This document shows positions 53,138 to 62,430 of a DNA stretch of 64,000 nucleotides, in pieces (position 1 is the stretch's first letter; each line of letters starts with the position of its first letter). The position numbers and the translations under genes are program-made. The stretch comes from Paraburkholderia elongata (GTDB lineage Bacteria; Pseudomonadota; Gammaproteobacteria; Burkholderiales; Burkholderiaceae). The notes under the pieces are model-generated. The model saw only the letters and a program-made list of their open reading frames with translations. It did no database searches and was not told the DNA's origin. Location: assembly GCF_013177735.1 (NCBI RefSeq), contig NZ_WOEZ01000019.1, positions 1 through 64,000 of the forward strand. Reading direction: 5' to 3'.

Positions 53138-54229
53138 ATGACAGCGTATTTGAGCGTGCAGCGGGTTTATAAGCGGTTCAACGACACGCCGGTTCTGGAG
53201 GACATCAATCTTGGCGTGAAGAAGGGCGAGATGCTCTGCTTCCTCGGGCCATCGGGATGTGGCAAGACCACGTTGCTACGAATCATTGCCGGGCTGGAAA
53301 CACAGAGCGCCGGCCAGATCATGCAGGACGGCCGCGATATTTCGCGGCTGCCGCCTCAGCTTCGCGATTACGGCATCGTCTTTCAGTCGTACGCACTGTT
53401 TCCGAATCTGACCATCTTCGACAACGTGGCCTATGGTCTGGTGAATCGCAAGATGAAGCGCGCGGCGATCGTCGATCGGGTGAACGAACTGCTCGCACTG
53501 GTCGGCTTGCCGGATGCGCAGAAGAAGCATCCGAACCAGTTGTCGGGTGGCCAGCAGCAGCGCATCGCGCTGGCGCGCGCACTAGCCACTTCGCCCGGTT
53601 TGCTTTTGCTCGACGAGCCGCTCTCGGCGCTGGATGCGCGCGTACGTGTGCGGCTGCGCCAGGAAATCCGCCAGTTGCAGCAGCGCCTCGGCGTGACCAC
53701 GATCATGGTGACGCACGATCAGGAAGAAGCGCTTTCGATGGCCGACCGGATCGTGGTGATGAATCAAGGCGTGATCGAGCAGATCGGCACGCCACACGAA
53801 ATCTATCGCGAACCGGCGTCGCCGTTCGTTGCCGATTTCATCGGCAAGGTCAATCTGATTCCGGCTGAGGTGGCACGCGACGGCAGTCTGAAGGCGGGTT
53901 CCATCGCGCTGCGCTACGGGTGCGGATCGGAGCGTGCGGTCCTGGGTTCGAAAGTGTCGGCGTTCGTGCGCCCGGAGGACATTCACCTCAGCGCGCCGGG
54001 CAGCGAGGCGGACAATCTGCTGTCCGCCTCAGTCGAGAAACTGGAATTCCTCGGCGCGTTCTGCCGGGTCAGCTTCAAGGTGGACGGGCTTGGCGAGCAG
54101 GAGATCGTCGCCGACCTGTCGTTTCATGAAATGCATCGTACCCGCCTGCAGCCGGGGTCGCGCTTCAATCTGGCCATCAACCGCGAGCACGTGTGCGTCT
54201 TCTCCGCCGCGAAGGAGCGACTCCAATGA
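53138..54229 (+). CDS. phnT: 2-Aminoethylphosphonate ABC transporter, ATPase
   Basis: A 363-residue ABC ATPase of the Fbp/Pot class. Walker A GPSGCGKTTLL, Q-loop VFQSYALFPNLT, signature QLSGGQQQRIALARAL, Walker B LLLLDEPLSALD, H-loop VTHDQEEAL. After about residue 240 it has a TOBE-type regulatory tail (FVRPEDIHLSAPG). The start MTAYLSVQRV follows GGAGG. It energises AEP import through the fused permease, whose gene it overlaps by four bases. Confidence 0.9.
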   Translation: MTAYLSVQRVYKRFNDTPVLEDINLGVKKGEMLCFLGPSGCGKTTLLRIIAGLETQSAGQIMQDGRDISRLPPQLRDYGIVFQSYALFPNLTIFDNVAYGLVNRKMKRAAIVDRVNELLALVGLPDAQKKHPNQLSGGQQQRIALARALATSPGLLLLDEPLSALDARVRVRLRQEIRQLQQRLGVTTIMVTHDQEEALSMADRIVVMNQGVIEQIGTPHEIYREPASPFVADFIGKVNLIPAEVARDGSLKAGSIALRYGCGSERAVLGSKVSAFVRPEDIHLSAPGSEADNLLSASVEKLEFLGAFCRVSFKVDGLGEQEIVADLSFHEMHRTRLQPGSRFNLAINREHVCVFSAAKERLQ

Positions 54230-55953
54230 GCGCCGTTCTGATCGAGCGCCGCAGCGGCGAGGAAGGTCACGCCGAGGTGCGCCAGAAGAGCCATTGGCAT
54301 GACCGGATCGCGCAGTTGGCCCTCGTGCTGATGTCCGCGTTTCTCGGCGTGTTTCTGCTGTTGCCGCTGGCATTGGTGATAGGCAAATGCTTCGTCGATG
54401 CGGATGGCCACTTCGTCGGACTTGCGAATTTCACCGGCTATCTGGTGGATTCGGGCGTGTGGACGTCGACACTGCATTCGGTCACGGTCGCCTGCCTCGT
54501 GACGGCGACCGTGATTCCGATGGCATTTACATTCGCGTACGCACTGACCCGCTCGTGCATGCCGATGAAGAACGCCGTCCGCACGGTCGCGCTGCTTCCG
54601 CTGCTCGCGCCAACGCTGCTGTCGGCGGTGTCGTTCATCTACTGGTTCGGCAACTCGGGCATCCTGAAGCCCCTGCTCCACGGGCATTCGATCTATGGGC
54701 TGCCGGGCATCGTGTGCAGTCTGGTCTACGCCGCGTTTCCGCATGTGCTGATGATTCTCGTAACAGCACTATCGCTGTCCGACGGACGCCTATACGAAGC
54801 GGCCGAAGCGATGGGCACACGCCGCGCGCGCAAATTTTTCACGATCACACTGCCGGGCGCGAAGTATGGCCTGATCAGCGCGACGATGGTGTCGTTCACG
54901 ATTTGCATCAACGACTTCGGTGTGCCGGTCGTGATCGGCGGACCTTATTCGGTGCTCTCCACCGACATCTATAAGCTCATCATCGGTTTGCAGGACTTCA
55001 ATCGGAGCGCGGTGGTCAGCCTGCTGCTGCTCTGTCCGGCGCTGGTTGCGTTTGCCGTCGACTTCTTCATTCGCCGCAAGCAGCAATCGCAACTCGGTGC
55101 GCGCTCGACGCCTTATCAGCCGAAACCCGCACGTGGTTTCGACATGGCGATGCTCGGGTACTGTGGGTTCGTCTGCATGCTGCTGTTGGCGGTGGTCGGC
55201 ATTTCGGTGTTCGCTTCGTTCGTGAAGTTCTGGCCGTATCAGATGAGCCTCGGCTTGCAGCACTACAAGATGGGACTGATCGGCGCCGGGATTTTCGATG
55301 CGTACAAGAACAGCCTGAAAATGGCCGCGTGCGTGGCGATCGGCGGCACCATCATCGTGTTCGGCGGCGCGTATCTCGTCGAGAAGACACGCGGGCCGCG
55401 CTGGTTACGCGGCTTTATCAATCTGTGCGCGATCCTGCCGATGGGCGTGCCGGGTCTGGTGCTTGGCATCAGCTACATCTTTCTGTTCAACTCGCCCGCC
55501 AATCCTTTGAACGGTCTTTACGGCACGCTCGCGCTGCTCGCGATCGTCACGGTGGTGCACTACTACTCGTCGAGCCACCTGACTGCGGTCACCGCGCTGC
55601 GTCAGATCGACAACGAGTTCGAAGCGGTCTCGGCTTCGCTGAAAGTGCCTTTCTATAAGACGTTTTTGCGCGTCACCGTGCCTGTGTGCCTGCCGTCGAT
55701 CCTGCAGATCGCGCGTTATCTGTTCGTCAACGGCATGACGACGGTGTCGGCGGTCGCGTTTCTCTATTCGCCCGACACGCAGCCGGCCTCCGTCGCCATC
55801 CTCAATCTCGACGACGCGGGACAGATTGGACCGGCCGCGGCAATGGCCACGTTGGTCCTCGTGACGGCTGCGTTCGCCTGTTTGCTGTTTGCCTGCGTGT
55901 CGCATGGTGTATTGCGCAGAACCCAGGCATGGCGCACCTCGCGCCGTGGCTGA
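54226..55953 (+). CDS. 2-Aminoethylphosphonate ABC transporter, fused permease
   Basis: A 575-residue membrane protein with 12 helices and two permease domains in one chain. Each half carries an EAA loop: LYEAAEAMGTRRARKFFTIT (about 195) and FEAVSASLKVPFYKTFLRVT (about 475). In many organisms these are two genes (phnU and phnV); here they are one, the arrangement seen in FbpB-type iron permeases. It overlaps phnT (ATGA) and is followed within 34 bases by phnW, so all three are one transcript. Confidence 0.9.
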   Translation: MSAVLIERRSGEEGHAEVRQKSHWHDRIAQLALVLMSAFLGVFLLLPLALVIGKCFVDADGHFVGLANFTGYLVDSGVWTSTLHSVTVACLVTATVIPMAFTFAYALTRSCMPMKNAVRTVALLPLLAPTLLSAVSFIYWFGNSGILKPLLHGHSIYGLPGIVCSLVYAAFPHVLMILVTALSLSDGRLYEAAEAMGTRRARKFFTITLPGAKYGLISATMVSFTICINDFGVPVVIGGPYSVLSTDIYKLIIGLQDFNRSAVVSLLLLCPALVAFAVDFFIRRKQQSQLGARSTPYQPKPARGFDMAMLGYCGFVCMLLLAVVGISVFASFVKFWPYQMSLGLQHYKMGLIGAGIFDAYKNSLKMAACVAIGGTIIVFGGAYLVEKTRGPRWLRGFINLCAILPMGVPGLVLGISYIFLFNSPANPLNGLYGTLALLAIVTVVHYYSSSHLTAVTALRQIDNEFEAVSASLKVPFYKTFLRVTVPVCLPSILQIARYLFVNGMTTVSAVAFLYSPDTQPASVAILNLDDAGQIGPAAAMATLVLVTAAFACLLFACVSHGVLRRTQAWRTSRRG

Positions 55954-55987
55954 AACAAGTCTTTATAAATATCGATAAGGAGCTACT

Positions 55988-57118
55988 GTGAATCTGCCCG
56001 CCCAGCCCATTCTGCTCACTCCCGGTCCGCTCACGACTTCAGAACGCACGCGTCAGGCGATGCTGCGCGACTGGGGATCGTGGGACGGTGACTTCAATGA
56101 GATCACCGCCCGTGTTCGCCAGCAGACGCTGCGCATCGTGCATGGCGAAGACACGCATGAATGCGTACCGTTGCAAGGCAGCGGCACGTTCTCGGTCGAA
56201 GCGGCGATCGGCACGCTGGTGCCGCGCGATGGACATGTCCTGATACCGAACAACGGCGCGTATTGCCAGCGTATCGCGAAGATTTGCCGGGCGCTCGGCC
56301 GCCGTCATCAGACCCTCGACTATCCCGAAGACACGCAGGTCAAAGCGGCTGACGTTGATCGCGCGCTAGCGGCCGATCCGGGCATCACGCACGTCGCGCT
56401 CGTGCATTGCGAAACCGGTGCCGGGGTGCTCAATCCGCTGCATGAGATTGCCATGGTGGTCGCGAAGCACGGACGCAGCCTGATCATCGACGGGATGAGC
56501 TCATTCGGCGCTATCGACATCGACGCGCGCCAAACGCCCTTCGACGCCGTCGTGGCCGCTTCCGGGAAATGTCTGGAAGGGGTGCCCGGCATGGGCTTCG
56601 TGATCATTCGCCGCAGCACGCTGGAGCAATGCGAGGGCAACAGTCCTTCGCTTGCGATGGATCTGTACGATCAGTGGGTCTACATGAACCGCACGACTCA
56701 GTGGCGCTTCACGCCGCCCACCCACGTCGTCGCGGCACTCGATCAGGCGATCGCGCAATACGTGGAAGAGGGCGGTCTCGAAGCGCGCGGCGCACGCTAT
56801 GCCAGCAATTGCCGGGCGCTGATCGAAGGCATGGCCGCGCTCGGTTTTCGAACCTTTCTCGACCCGTCGATTCAGGCGCCGATCATCGTCACGTTCCATG
56901 CGCCTGACGATCCCAACTACGACTTCAAGACGTTCTATACCGAAGTAAAAAAACGCGGCTACATCCTGTATCCAGGCAAGCTCACCCAGCTAGAAACATT
57001 TCGCGTCGGCTGTATCGGCCACTTCGGCGAATCCGGCATCCCCGGTGCGGTTGCCGCTATCGCCGATACGCTGAAGGCGATGGGGATCACGCGGGTATCG
57101 GCGCAAGCGTTGGCCTGA
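55988..57118 (+). CDS. phnW: 2-Aminoethylphosphonate-pyruvate transaminase
   Basis: A 376-residue PLP enzyme. GTG start after AAGGAG. Signatures: [20 protein letters not shown] near the N-terminus, [19 protein letters not shown] for phosphate binding, and Lys194 in [14 protein letters not shown] as the PLP lysine. It converts AEP plus pyruvate to phosphonoacetaldehyde plus alanine, feeding PhnY. Length is normal. Its stop codon lies in a 10-base tandem repeat. Confidence 0.92.
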   Translation: MNLPAQPILLTPGPLTTSERTRQAMLRDWGSWDGDFNEITARVRQQTLRIVHGEDTHECVPLQGSGTFSVEAAIGTLVPRDGHVLIPNNGAYCQRIAKICRALGRRHQTLDYPEDTQVKAADVDRALAADPGITHVALVHCETGAGVLNPLHEIAMVVAKHGRSLIIDGMSSFGAIDIDARQTPFDAVVAASGKCLEGVPGMGFVIIRRSTLEQCEGNSPSLAMDLYDQWVYMNRTTQWRFTPPTHVVAALDQAIAQYVEEGGLEARGARYASNCRALIEGMAALGFRTFLDPSIQAPIIVTFHAPDDPNYDFKTFYTEVKKRGYILYPGKLTQLETFRVGCIGHFGESGIPGAVAAIADTLKAMGITRVSAQALA

Positions 57119-57139
57119 GTTGGCCCGGGTTGGCCTGAG
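57110..57139 (+). repeat. 10-bp tandem repeat over the phnW stop
   Basis: TTGGCCTGAG, TTGGCCCGGG, TTGGCCTGAG in direct tandem, starting inside the last codons of phnW. Each full copy contains the TGA used as stop, so the repeat preserves termination. Confidence 0.85.
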
Positions 57140-57233
57140 CATGCCCACGTGCGAAGGCTTCTTTCCGTAAGAGCGGGGAGAAGTCTTTGTTTTGCCGCTT
57201 GGCGTTAAACCGTTGTATCAATGTGAGCAATTC

Positions 57234-58622
57234 ATGCGCCCGTTCTGGATTGAACAAGCACTCTTCGCCGATGGTTCATTGGCGCCCGCACTGCAAGGCG
57301 CGACCACGGCCGATGTCTGCATCGTCGGTGGCGGTTTCACCGGTTTGTGGACAGCCATCCAGGCCAAACAGAAAAAACCCGATCTCGACATCGTGATCAT
57401 CGAGAGCGACCTGTGCGGCGCGGGCGCAAGCGGCCGCAATGGCGGCTGCCTGCTGACGTGGTCAACGAAGTTCTTCACGCTGCGGCGTCTGTTTGGCGAG
57501 GCCGAAGCAATCCGGCTGGTGAAAGCGTCCGAAGCGGCTGTTGGGCAGATTCGCGACTTCTGTGTCGAGCACGCTGTCGATGCCGAGCTTCGGCTCGACG
57601 GCACGCTTTACACCGCGACCTCGCGCGCACAGATCGGCCTGCTTGATCCGGTGATCGCCGCACTGAGCGAGCATGGCATCAATTCGTATCAACATCTCGC
57701 GCCGGACGAAGTGGCGAGCCGTTCCGGTTCGGCTCGCAATCTCGGTGGCGTGTATTCGCCGGTTGCGGCAACGGTTCATCCTGGCAAGCTCGTGCGCGGA
57801 TTGCGGCGTGTCGCGATCGAAATGGGCATTCGCATTTACGAACGCACGCCGATGCTCGACTTCACTTCCGGCGAGCGCGTGACCGTGCGTACTCCGGCCG
57901 GCAGCGTGACGGCGCCCAAATTGGTGCTCGCGATCAATGCGTGGATGGCGAGCCGTTTCCGGCAGTTCGAACGCACGCTTGCAGTCGTCTCCAGCGACAT
58001 GATCGTCACCGAGAAATGCCCGGAGTTGCTGCATCAAATGGGCTTGAAAAATGGCGTATCGGTGCTCGACTCACGCATCTTTGTCTACTACTATCGCAGC
58101 ACTGCGGACGGCCGGCTGATGCTCGGCAAGGGCGGTAATACCTTTGCCTGGCGCGGCCGGATCGCGCCGGTGTTCGATCAACGCTCGCCGTATGAAGCCG
58201 ATCTGACGCGCAGCCTGCACGATTTCTTCCCGGCGTTGCGCGACGTGCCGGTGACGGCGAGCTGGAACGGTCCGTCGGATCGCTCGGTCACGGGCTTTCC
58301 GTTTTTCGGCAGGCTTGACGACGCGCCGAACGTGCTCTACGGATTTGGTTATTCCGGTAATGGTGTGGGACCGACCTATATGGGCGGGCAGATCCTGTCT
58401 TCGCTGTTGCTCGAGCTCGATAATGAATGGACGCGCAGTCCGTTGACGAACGGACCGTTGGGCTATTTCCCGCCCGAACCGATCCGGTTCGTGGGCTCGA
58501 TTACCGTGCGCGACGCGATTCGGCGCAAGGAGCGCGCGGAAGACGAAGATCGACAGCCGTGGCTGGTCGACCGATTGCTCAGCAAGCTCGCCAATGCTGC
58601 GGGGAAGTCGGATAAAGCTTAG
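57234..58622 (+). CDS. FAD-dependent amine-oxidase-like enzyme (DAO family)
   Basis: A 462-residue flavoprotein of the glycine/D-amino-acid oxidase family. The FAD motif is ADVCIVGGGFTGLWTAIQAK (about 30) with the acidic strand end IIESD; then GAGASGRNGGCLLTWSTKF for flavin contact. The C-terminal FAD block is GFGYSGNGVGPTYMGGQIL. It is placed between phnW and phnR, so a role on N-methylated or other amino-phosphonates, releasing phosphonoacetaldehyde for PhnY, is plausible. Enzymes of this type occur in AEP clusters, but the substrate cannot be read here. The start is the ATG at 57234; a TTG at 57192 is an alternative. Confidence 0.75.
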   Translation: MRPFWIEQALFADGSLAPALQGATTADVCIVGGGFTGLWTAIQAKQKKPDLDIVIIESDLCGAGASGRNGGCLLTWSTKFFTLRRLFGEAEAIRLVKASEAAVGQIRDFCVEHAVDAELRLDGTLYTATSRAQIGLLDPVIAALSEHGINSYQHLAPDEVASRSGSARNLGGVYSPVAATVHPGKLVRGLRRVAIEMGIRIYERTPMLDFTSGERVTVRTPAGSVTAPKLVLAINAWMASRFRQFERTLAVVSSDMIVTEKCPELLHQMGLKNGVSVLDSRIFVYYYRSTADGRLMLGKGGNTFAWRGRIAPVFDQRSPYEADLTRSLHDFFPALRDVPVTASWNGPSDRSVTGFPFFGRLDDAPNVLYGFGYSGNGVGPTYMGGQILSSLLLELDNEWTRSPLTNGPLGYFPPEPIRFVGSITVRDAIRRKERAEDEDRQPWLVDRLLSKLANAAGKSDKA

Positions 58623-58632
58623 TGTGATGGCG

Positions 58633-58656
58633 GCCCCGCGACGCTGAACGCGGGGC
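58633..58656. terminator. Bidirectional terminator hairpin
   Basis: GCCCCGCG and CGCGGGGC form a perfect 8-bp stem with an eight-base loop, between the convergent oxidase gene and phnR. There is no T-tract on either side, but position and stability fit a shared terminator. Confidence 0.65.
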
Positions 58657-58669
58657 GAGTGCGGAGTCG

Positions 58670-59395
58670 TCAGGTTTGGCTTCCGGTGTTGCCGGTATTG
58701 CTTGCGGACGCTGCCCAGTGCTCGTGGGCACGCCGCATTCTCGCGAGGCCGTGCGCGACGTGTTCGCGCACGAGCGTGACGGCACGCTCCGCATCGCCCT
58801 TGGCGAGCGCGTTGACAATTTTCTCGTGTTCCGTGACCGAGGTCGCCAGCGCGCTCTTTTCCGATTCGATTGCGGCCTGACGGAGCAGGCCAAGCTGGCG
58901 GACGAGATGCCGATAGGTTTCGATCAAGTGCTGGTTGCCGACACCCGTCACCATTGCATCGTGCAACTGGACGTTCAATGCCGTGTAGCGTGTGAGGTCG
59001 TGATCTTGCTTCGCGGCTTTCATCGACGTGATGATGCCTTTGAGCGTGGCGAGCGTTTCGGGCGTCATCCGATTGGCGAGTGCGCGTGCGACCGATTCGT
59101 CCAGCATGGCACGGACTTCATAAATCTCTTCGGCCTCACGTAGCGACAGTGCGCGCACCGTGACACCGCGGTTTTTCTCCGTCTTTAGCAAACCTGCTTG
59201 TTCCAATGCACGGAAGGCTTCACGCAGCGGCCCGCGAGACACATTCAAGCGCGTGGAGACTTCGACTTCGTTCAATTTCTCCCCAGGGGCGAATTCCCCC
59301 GAGACGATGCTGCGTTCGAGCGTTTCCTGCACTAGCGTCGCAAGGGAATGCCGCTGCAGCAGTTCGATGGCGCTAGATGTGGTTGGCGTGGTCAT
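58670..59395 (-). CDS. phnR: GntR/FadR-family phosphonate-utilisation regulator
   Basis: A 241-residue regulator of the FCD subgroup. Winged helix about 15-80 (LVQETLERSIVSGEFAPGEK, LNEVEVSTRLNVSRGPLREA, then EKNRGVTVR). The FCD helical domain has metal- or ligand-type His and Asp residues (EIYEVRAMLDESVA, VQLHDAMVTG, VTEHEKIVNAL). The ATG 18 codons upstream lies inside the inferred -10 box, so the start MTTPTTSSAIELL is preferred. Its promoter carries the same ATTGTCAACAA as the phnA/phnS divergent region, which suggests control of the cluster and autoregulation. Named PhnR from context. Confidence 0.85.
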   Translation of the reverse strand: MTTPTTSSAIELLQRHSLATLVQETLERSIVSGEFAPGEKLNEVEVSTRLNVSRGPLREAFRALEQAGLLKTEKNRGVTVRALSLREAEEIYEVRAMLDESVARALANRMTPETLATLKGIITSMKAAKQDHDLTRYTALNVQLHDAMVTGVGNQHLIETYRHLVRQLGLLRQAAIESEKSALATSVTEHEKIVNALAKGDAERAVTLVREHVAHGLARMRRAHEHWAASASNTGNTGSQT

Positions 59396-59444
59396 GATCA
59401 GCGATTGAGACAAAGGGTGGGACAACGGACCGTCGGCTTCTTTG

Positions 59445-59477
59445 ACCATAGCGCGGTAGGTTGTTTATTGTCAACAA
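59445..59477 (-). promoter_or_regulatory. phnR promoter with operator
   Basis: On the minus strand, TTGACA (59474-59469), an 18-base spacer and TATGGT (59450-59445). The TTGTCAACAA dyad (59468-59477) covers the -35. Transcription would start near 59438, downstream of the first in-frame ATG at 59449 and upstream of the chosen start at 59395. Confidence 0.6.
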
Positions 59478-59584
59478 TCGTCAACACCCTTTGGTCGGAA
59501 AGAAGCGCATGCCGTGCGTGTTCCGTTTCTCCGCCACGGTGCGCGCCCCGTCCGACACCGCGGCTGACGCTAGGTTCGCTCTGC

Positions 59585-61222
59585 TTAAAAGATGAAGTCT
59601 GTGTTGATGAACTTCGATTGATGCTCGCGCACGATGGTATTGAGCAGTTCCTTGTTCGACTCGGTCTGTTTCGTTGCAACCATCGAGCGGATCGAGAACG
59701 CGCGCAGCGCGTCGCTGACCGACAGCGTGCCCTCGGCGGAATCCTTGCGCCCGGCGAACGGGAACACGTCCGGCCCACGCTGACACTGGCAGTTGATGTT
59801 CACGCGGCAGACCTGGTTGACCAGCGGATCCACCAGCGCACCGATCTGCGCAGCGTCAGTTCCGAAGATGCTCACCTGTTGCCCGTGATCGGAGGTGATC
59901 ACGTAGTCGAGTGCCTCTTCCACCGCATCGAAGCTCATCACTGGGACGACTGGACCGAACTGCTCCTCGCGGTACAGCTTCATCCCGTCCTTCACGGGGT
60001 AGACGACAGCCGGGTTGAACAGCGTGCTGCAGAAGGCGCCGCCGCCCTCGTTGACGACGCGCGCACCCTTGGCCTTGGCGTCGTCGATCGCCTCTGTCAT
60101 GTAGGCGGTGCGATGCGGCCCTGGCAGCGGCGTGATCTGCACGCCGGCCTCCCAGGGCATGCCCATTTTGAGCCGCGCCAGTTCAGCCGTGAAGCGTTCA
60201 AGGAACGCGTCGACGACACTGCTGTGCACGATCAGCATTTTGAGGGCCGTGCAGCGCTGCCCATTGAACGACAGTGCGCCGAGCAGGCACTCCTTGACTG
60301 CGAGATCCAGGTCGGCGTTGGGCAGCACGATTGCCGCATTCTTCGCGTCCAGGCCCAGCACCGCGCGCAGGCGGTGAGATTTGGGGTGCTGCTTTTTCAG
60401 ATGGTCGGCAACGCGGCTTGAGCCGATCAACGCCAGCACGTTGACCTTGCCGGAGGCCAGCATGCGCGGCACCACCAGTTGACCCGGTGCGTAGATGGTG
60501 TTGACCACACCGGGTGGGAACGCATCCCGAAACACTTCGAGCAGCGGCTCGAACAGCAGGGTGCCATATTGTGGCGGCTTGAGGACCACCGTATTACCCA
60601 TCAGCAACGCCGGGATCAGCGTGCAGAACGTCTCGTTGAGCGGGTAGTTGTACGGCCCCATGCACAACACCACGCCTAGCGGGGTGCGGCGGACCTGGCC
60701 AATGGTTCCCTCGACCACCATGAATCGCGAGTGACCGTTGTCCATGTCCTTCAGGGCCTCGATCGTGGCCTGGATGTACTCGATGGTGCGGTCGAATTCC
60801 TTGCGCGAGTCGGCGAGGCTCTTGCCGATTTCCCACATGAGGAGGTTGACGATCGACTGCCGGCGCTCGACCATGCCTTTCACGAACGTTTGCATGCAGG
60901 CGATGCGGCCGGCGACGGTCATCGTCGGCCATTGGCCCCGGCCGTTGTCGTACGCGGCGACCGCGGCATCCAGAGCGGCGTCGCTTTGCGCCTCGCCCAT
61001 CAGCGGGTAGCTGCCGATCTCGACCTGGCTCACGTCGCCCGTCACTGGGTCGCGTGTGCAGACCGGCGACAGCACGGTTTTGCAGGGACCGTCCCATGCG
61101 AGCATCTGGCCGCCGACCAGGAAAGCGCGCTGGTGAACGGCGGCGGTGAGACGGTGTTCCGCCGGAATATCGTCGAGCGTGGGGAAGTGCTGAGCGAGTC
61201 GCGAATTGTGGTCGGTCGTCAT
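59585..61222 (-). CDS. gapN: NADP-dependent glyceraldehyde-3-phosphate dehydrogenase (GapN-like)
   Basis: A 545-residue aldehyde dehydrogenase. Start MTTDHNSRLAQHF after GGGAG. Signatures: VLCMGPYNYPLNETFCTLIP for NADP binding, the AVLGLDAKNAAIVLPNADLD block, and the catalytic Cys in FNGQRCTALK. The N-terminal 60 residues and the C-terminal tail (FINTDFIF) make it longer than ordinary aldehyde dehydrogenases and typical of the non-phosphorylating GAPDH branch. It would make 3-phosphoglycerate and NADPH from glyceraldehyde-3-phosphate. It is third gene after zwf and the epimerase-like gene on the same strand. Confidence 0.8.
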   Translation of the reverse strand: MTTDHNSRLAQHFPTLDDIPAEHRLTAAVHQRAFLVGGQMLAWDGPCKTVLSPVCTRDPVTGDVSQVEIGSYPLMGEAQSDAALDAAVAAYDNGRGQWPTMTVAGRIACMQTFVKGMVERRQSIVNLLMWEIGKSLADSRKEFDRTIEYIQATIEALKDMDNGHSRFMVVEGTIGQVRRTPLGVVLCMGPYNYPLNETFCTLIPALLMGNTVVLKPPQYGTLLFEPLLEVFRDAFPPGVVNTIYAPGQLVVPRMLASGKVNVLALIGSSRVADHLKKQHPKSHRLRAVLGLDAKNAAIVLPNADLDLAVKECLLGALSFNGQRCTALKMLIVHSSVVDAFLERFTAELARLKMGMPWEAGVQITPLPGPHRTAYMTEAIDDAKAKGARVVNEGGGAFCSTLFNPAVVYPVKDGMKLYREEQFGPVVPVMSFDAVEEALDYVITSDHGQQVSIFGTDAAQIGALVDPLVNQVCRVNINCQCQRGPDVFPFAGRKDSAEGTLSVSDALRAFSIRSMVATKQTESNKELLNTIVREHQSKFINTDFIF

Positions 61223-61348
61223 GAGGTCTCCCAAGGAGGTAGTGACATTAATACAGTGGTGGCGAATCAAGGCCCGCAAGATGTTGAAGGCGCACTGTGT
61301 ATAAAGCAACGTGCAGGCAGCCGAACCCCGCACATGGAGCGCGCGCAT

Positions 61349-62377
61349 TCATTGGGTCATGACCTCGAATCGATAAGCAATTTCAACCGGTTGGCCCGGA
61401 TCGACCGAGATCGCGGTCGGAACCCCTCTGGCATTGATTGGGTTCGCCGCCAGCGCGGGACGGCAGCCCAGTTCAAACGCGCTTGCCACCGGCTCGACGC
61501 CCAGGCAGAGGTTGCGGCCGTTCCAGGGGCTATAGCTACGGCCGCGATTGCTGATCCATAGCAGAAGCGACGGGAGCACAGCGGCGTCCCAGGTCAGCCG
61601 GTATGCAACCCGGGATTCGTCATCGGTCAGGATGACGGACCCATTCACTCCGCAGAGCTGAATGATTTCCTCCGTATCGTGAGCGAGAGGAAAACGATCG
61701 AACGCCGCTGTTCCTCCGGCGTGCAGCGGTACGTTATCGAGCTTATCGAAAACCGCGCCTGGGTCGGCACGAGACACGCCGGGTTCGGGGCCGGCCGGGT
61801 GAACGACACCAAAGCGAAACGTGCCCGGGTAGATCTGCAGCGCCCCGGCCATCGAAGGCAGTGCCAGATTGGGATGCAGTCCAATCGGACGGCGCGTCTT
61901 CCGGCGCGCCTCAACCGTCACGGAGAAGTCGATCGCGGGGCCATCGGGGTCGGCGCGGATCACGCGGACGACGCGAGCGATCGACGAGGTGGACGGATAC
62001 TCGAGCGCGATCTCGATCGCGAGGTCTGTCTGTCGCACGAGTGTCCATTCACCCACACAGGCGTAACCATGCAGCAGATCGTCGCTCGCATCTAACGGGT
62101 GATCATGTTCGTCGACTGACGTGGCGAGGCTCTCTTGCCAGCCTTCCACGACGGTCTCGGGAGAATACGGAACCCCAAATGGCACGCATGGAAATTCGCT
62201 TCTGAGCTGGCCGAGTAATCCCGCTTGTTCGGGCGTCCCGTCGCCGATCCACGGGGCTTCGTAAAACGGCTGCACGTGTCGGTTACCGCTCTGTAGCGAA
62301 ACGCCGCCGAGCATTCCGCCTCTCGAGTGAACGTTAAGGGAGCCATGAGGCCATTGAAGGTGCCAGATTTTGTCCAT
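61349..62377 (-). CDS. Aldose-1-epimerase-like protein
   Basis: A 342-residue protein of the galactose-mutarotase-like superfamily. Start MDKIWHLQWPHGSL; longer frames upstream run into the zwf gene. Visible pieces: GIGDGTPEQAG region and RSEFPCVPFG near the N-terminus, GLHPNLALP with the conserved His about residue 175, and YSPWNGRNLCLGVEPVASAF near the C-terminus. It may interconvert sugar anomers for the neighbouring Entner-Doudoroff enzymes. It starts 53 bases after zwf. Catalytic residues cannot be fixed confidently. Confidence 0.7.
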   Translation of the reverse strand: MDKIWHLQWPHGSLNVHSRGGMLGGVSLQSGNRHVQPFYEAPWIGDGTPEQAGLLGQLRSEFPCVPFGVPYSPETVVEGWQESLATSVDEHDHPLDASDDLLHGYACVGEWTLVRQTDLAIEIALEYPSTSSIARVVRVIRADPDGPAIDFSVTVEARRKTRRPIGLHPNLALPSMAGALQIYPGTFRFGVVHPAGPEPGVSRADPGAVFDKLDNVPLHAGGTAAFDRFPLAHDTEEIIQLCGVNGSVILTDDESRVAYRLTWDAAVLPSLLLWISNRGRSYSPWNGRNLCLGVEPVASAFELGCRPALAANPINARGVPTAISVDPGQPVEIAYRFEVMTQ

Positions 62378-62430
62378 GATCGTCGTCTTGACAGGAAAGG
62401 GGATAGAGCCGCGCGACATCCGGCCCGCGC

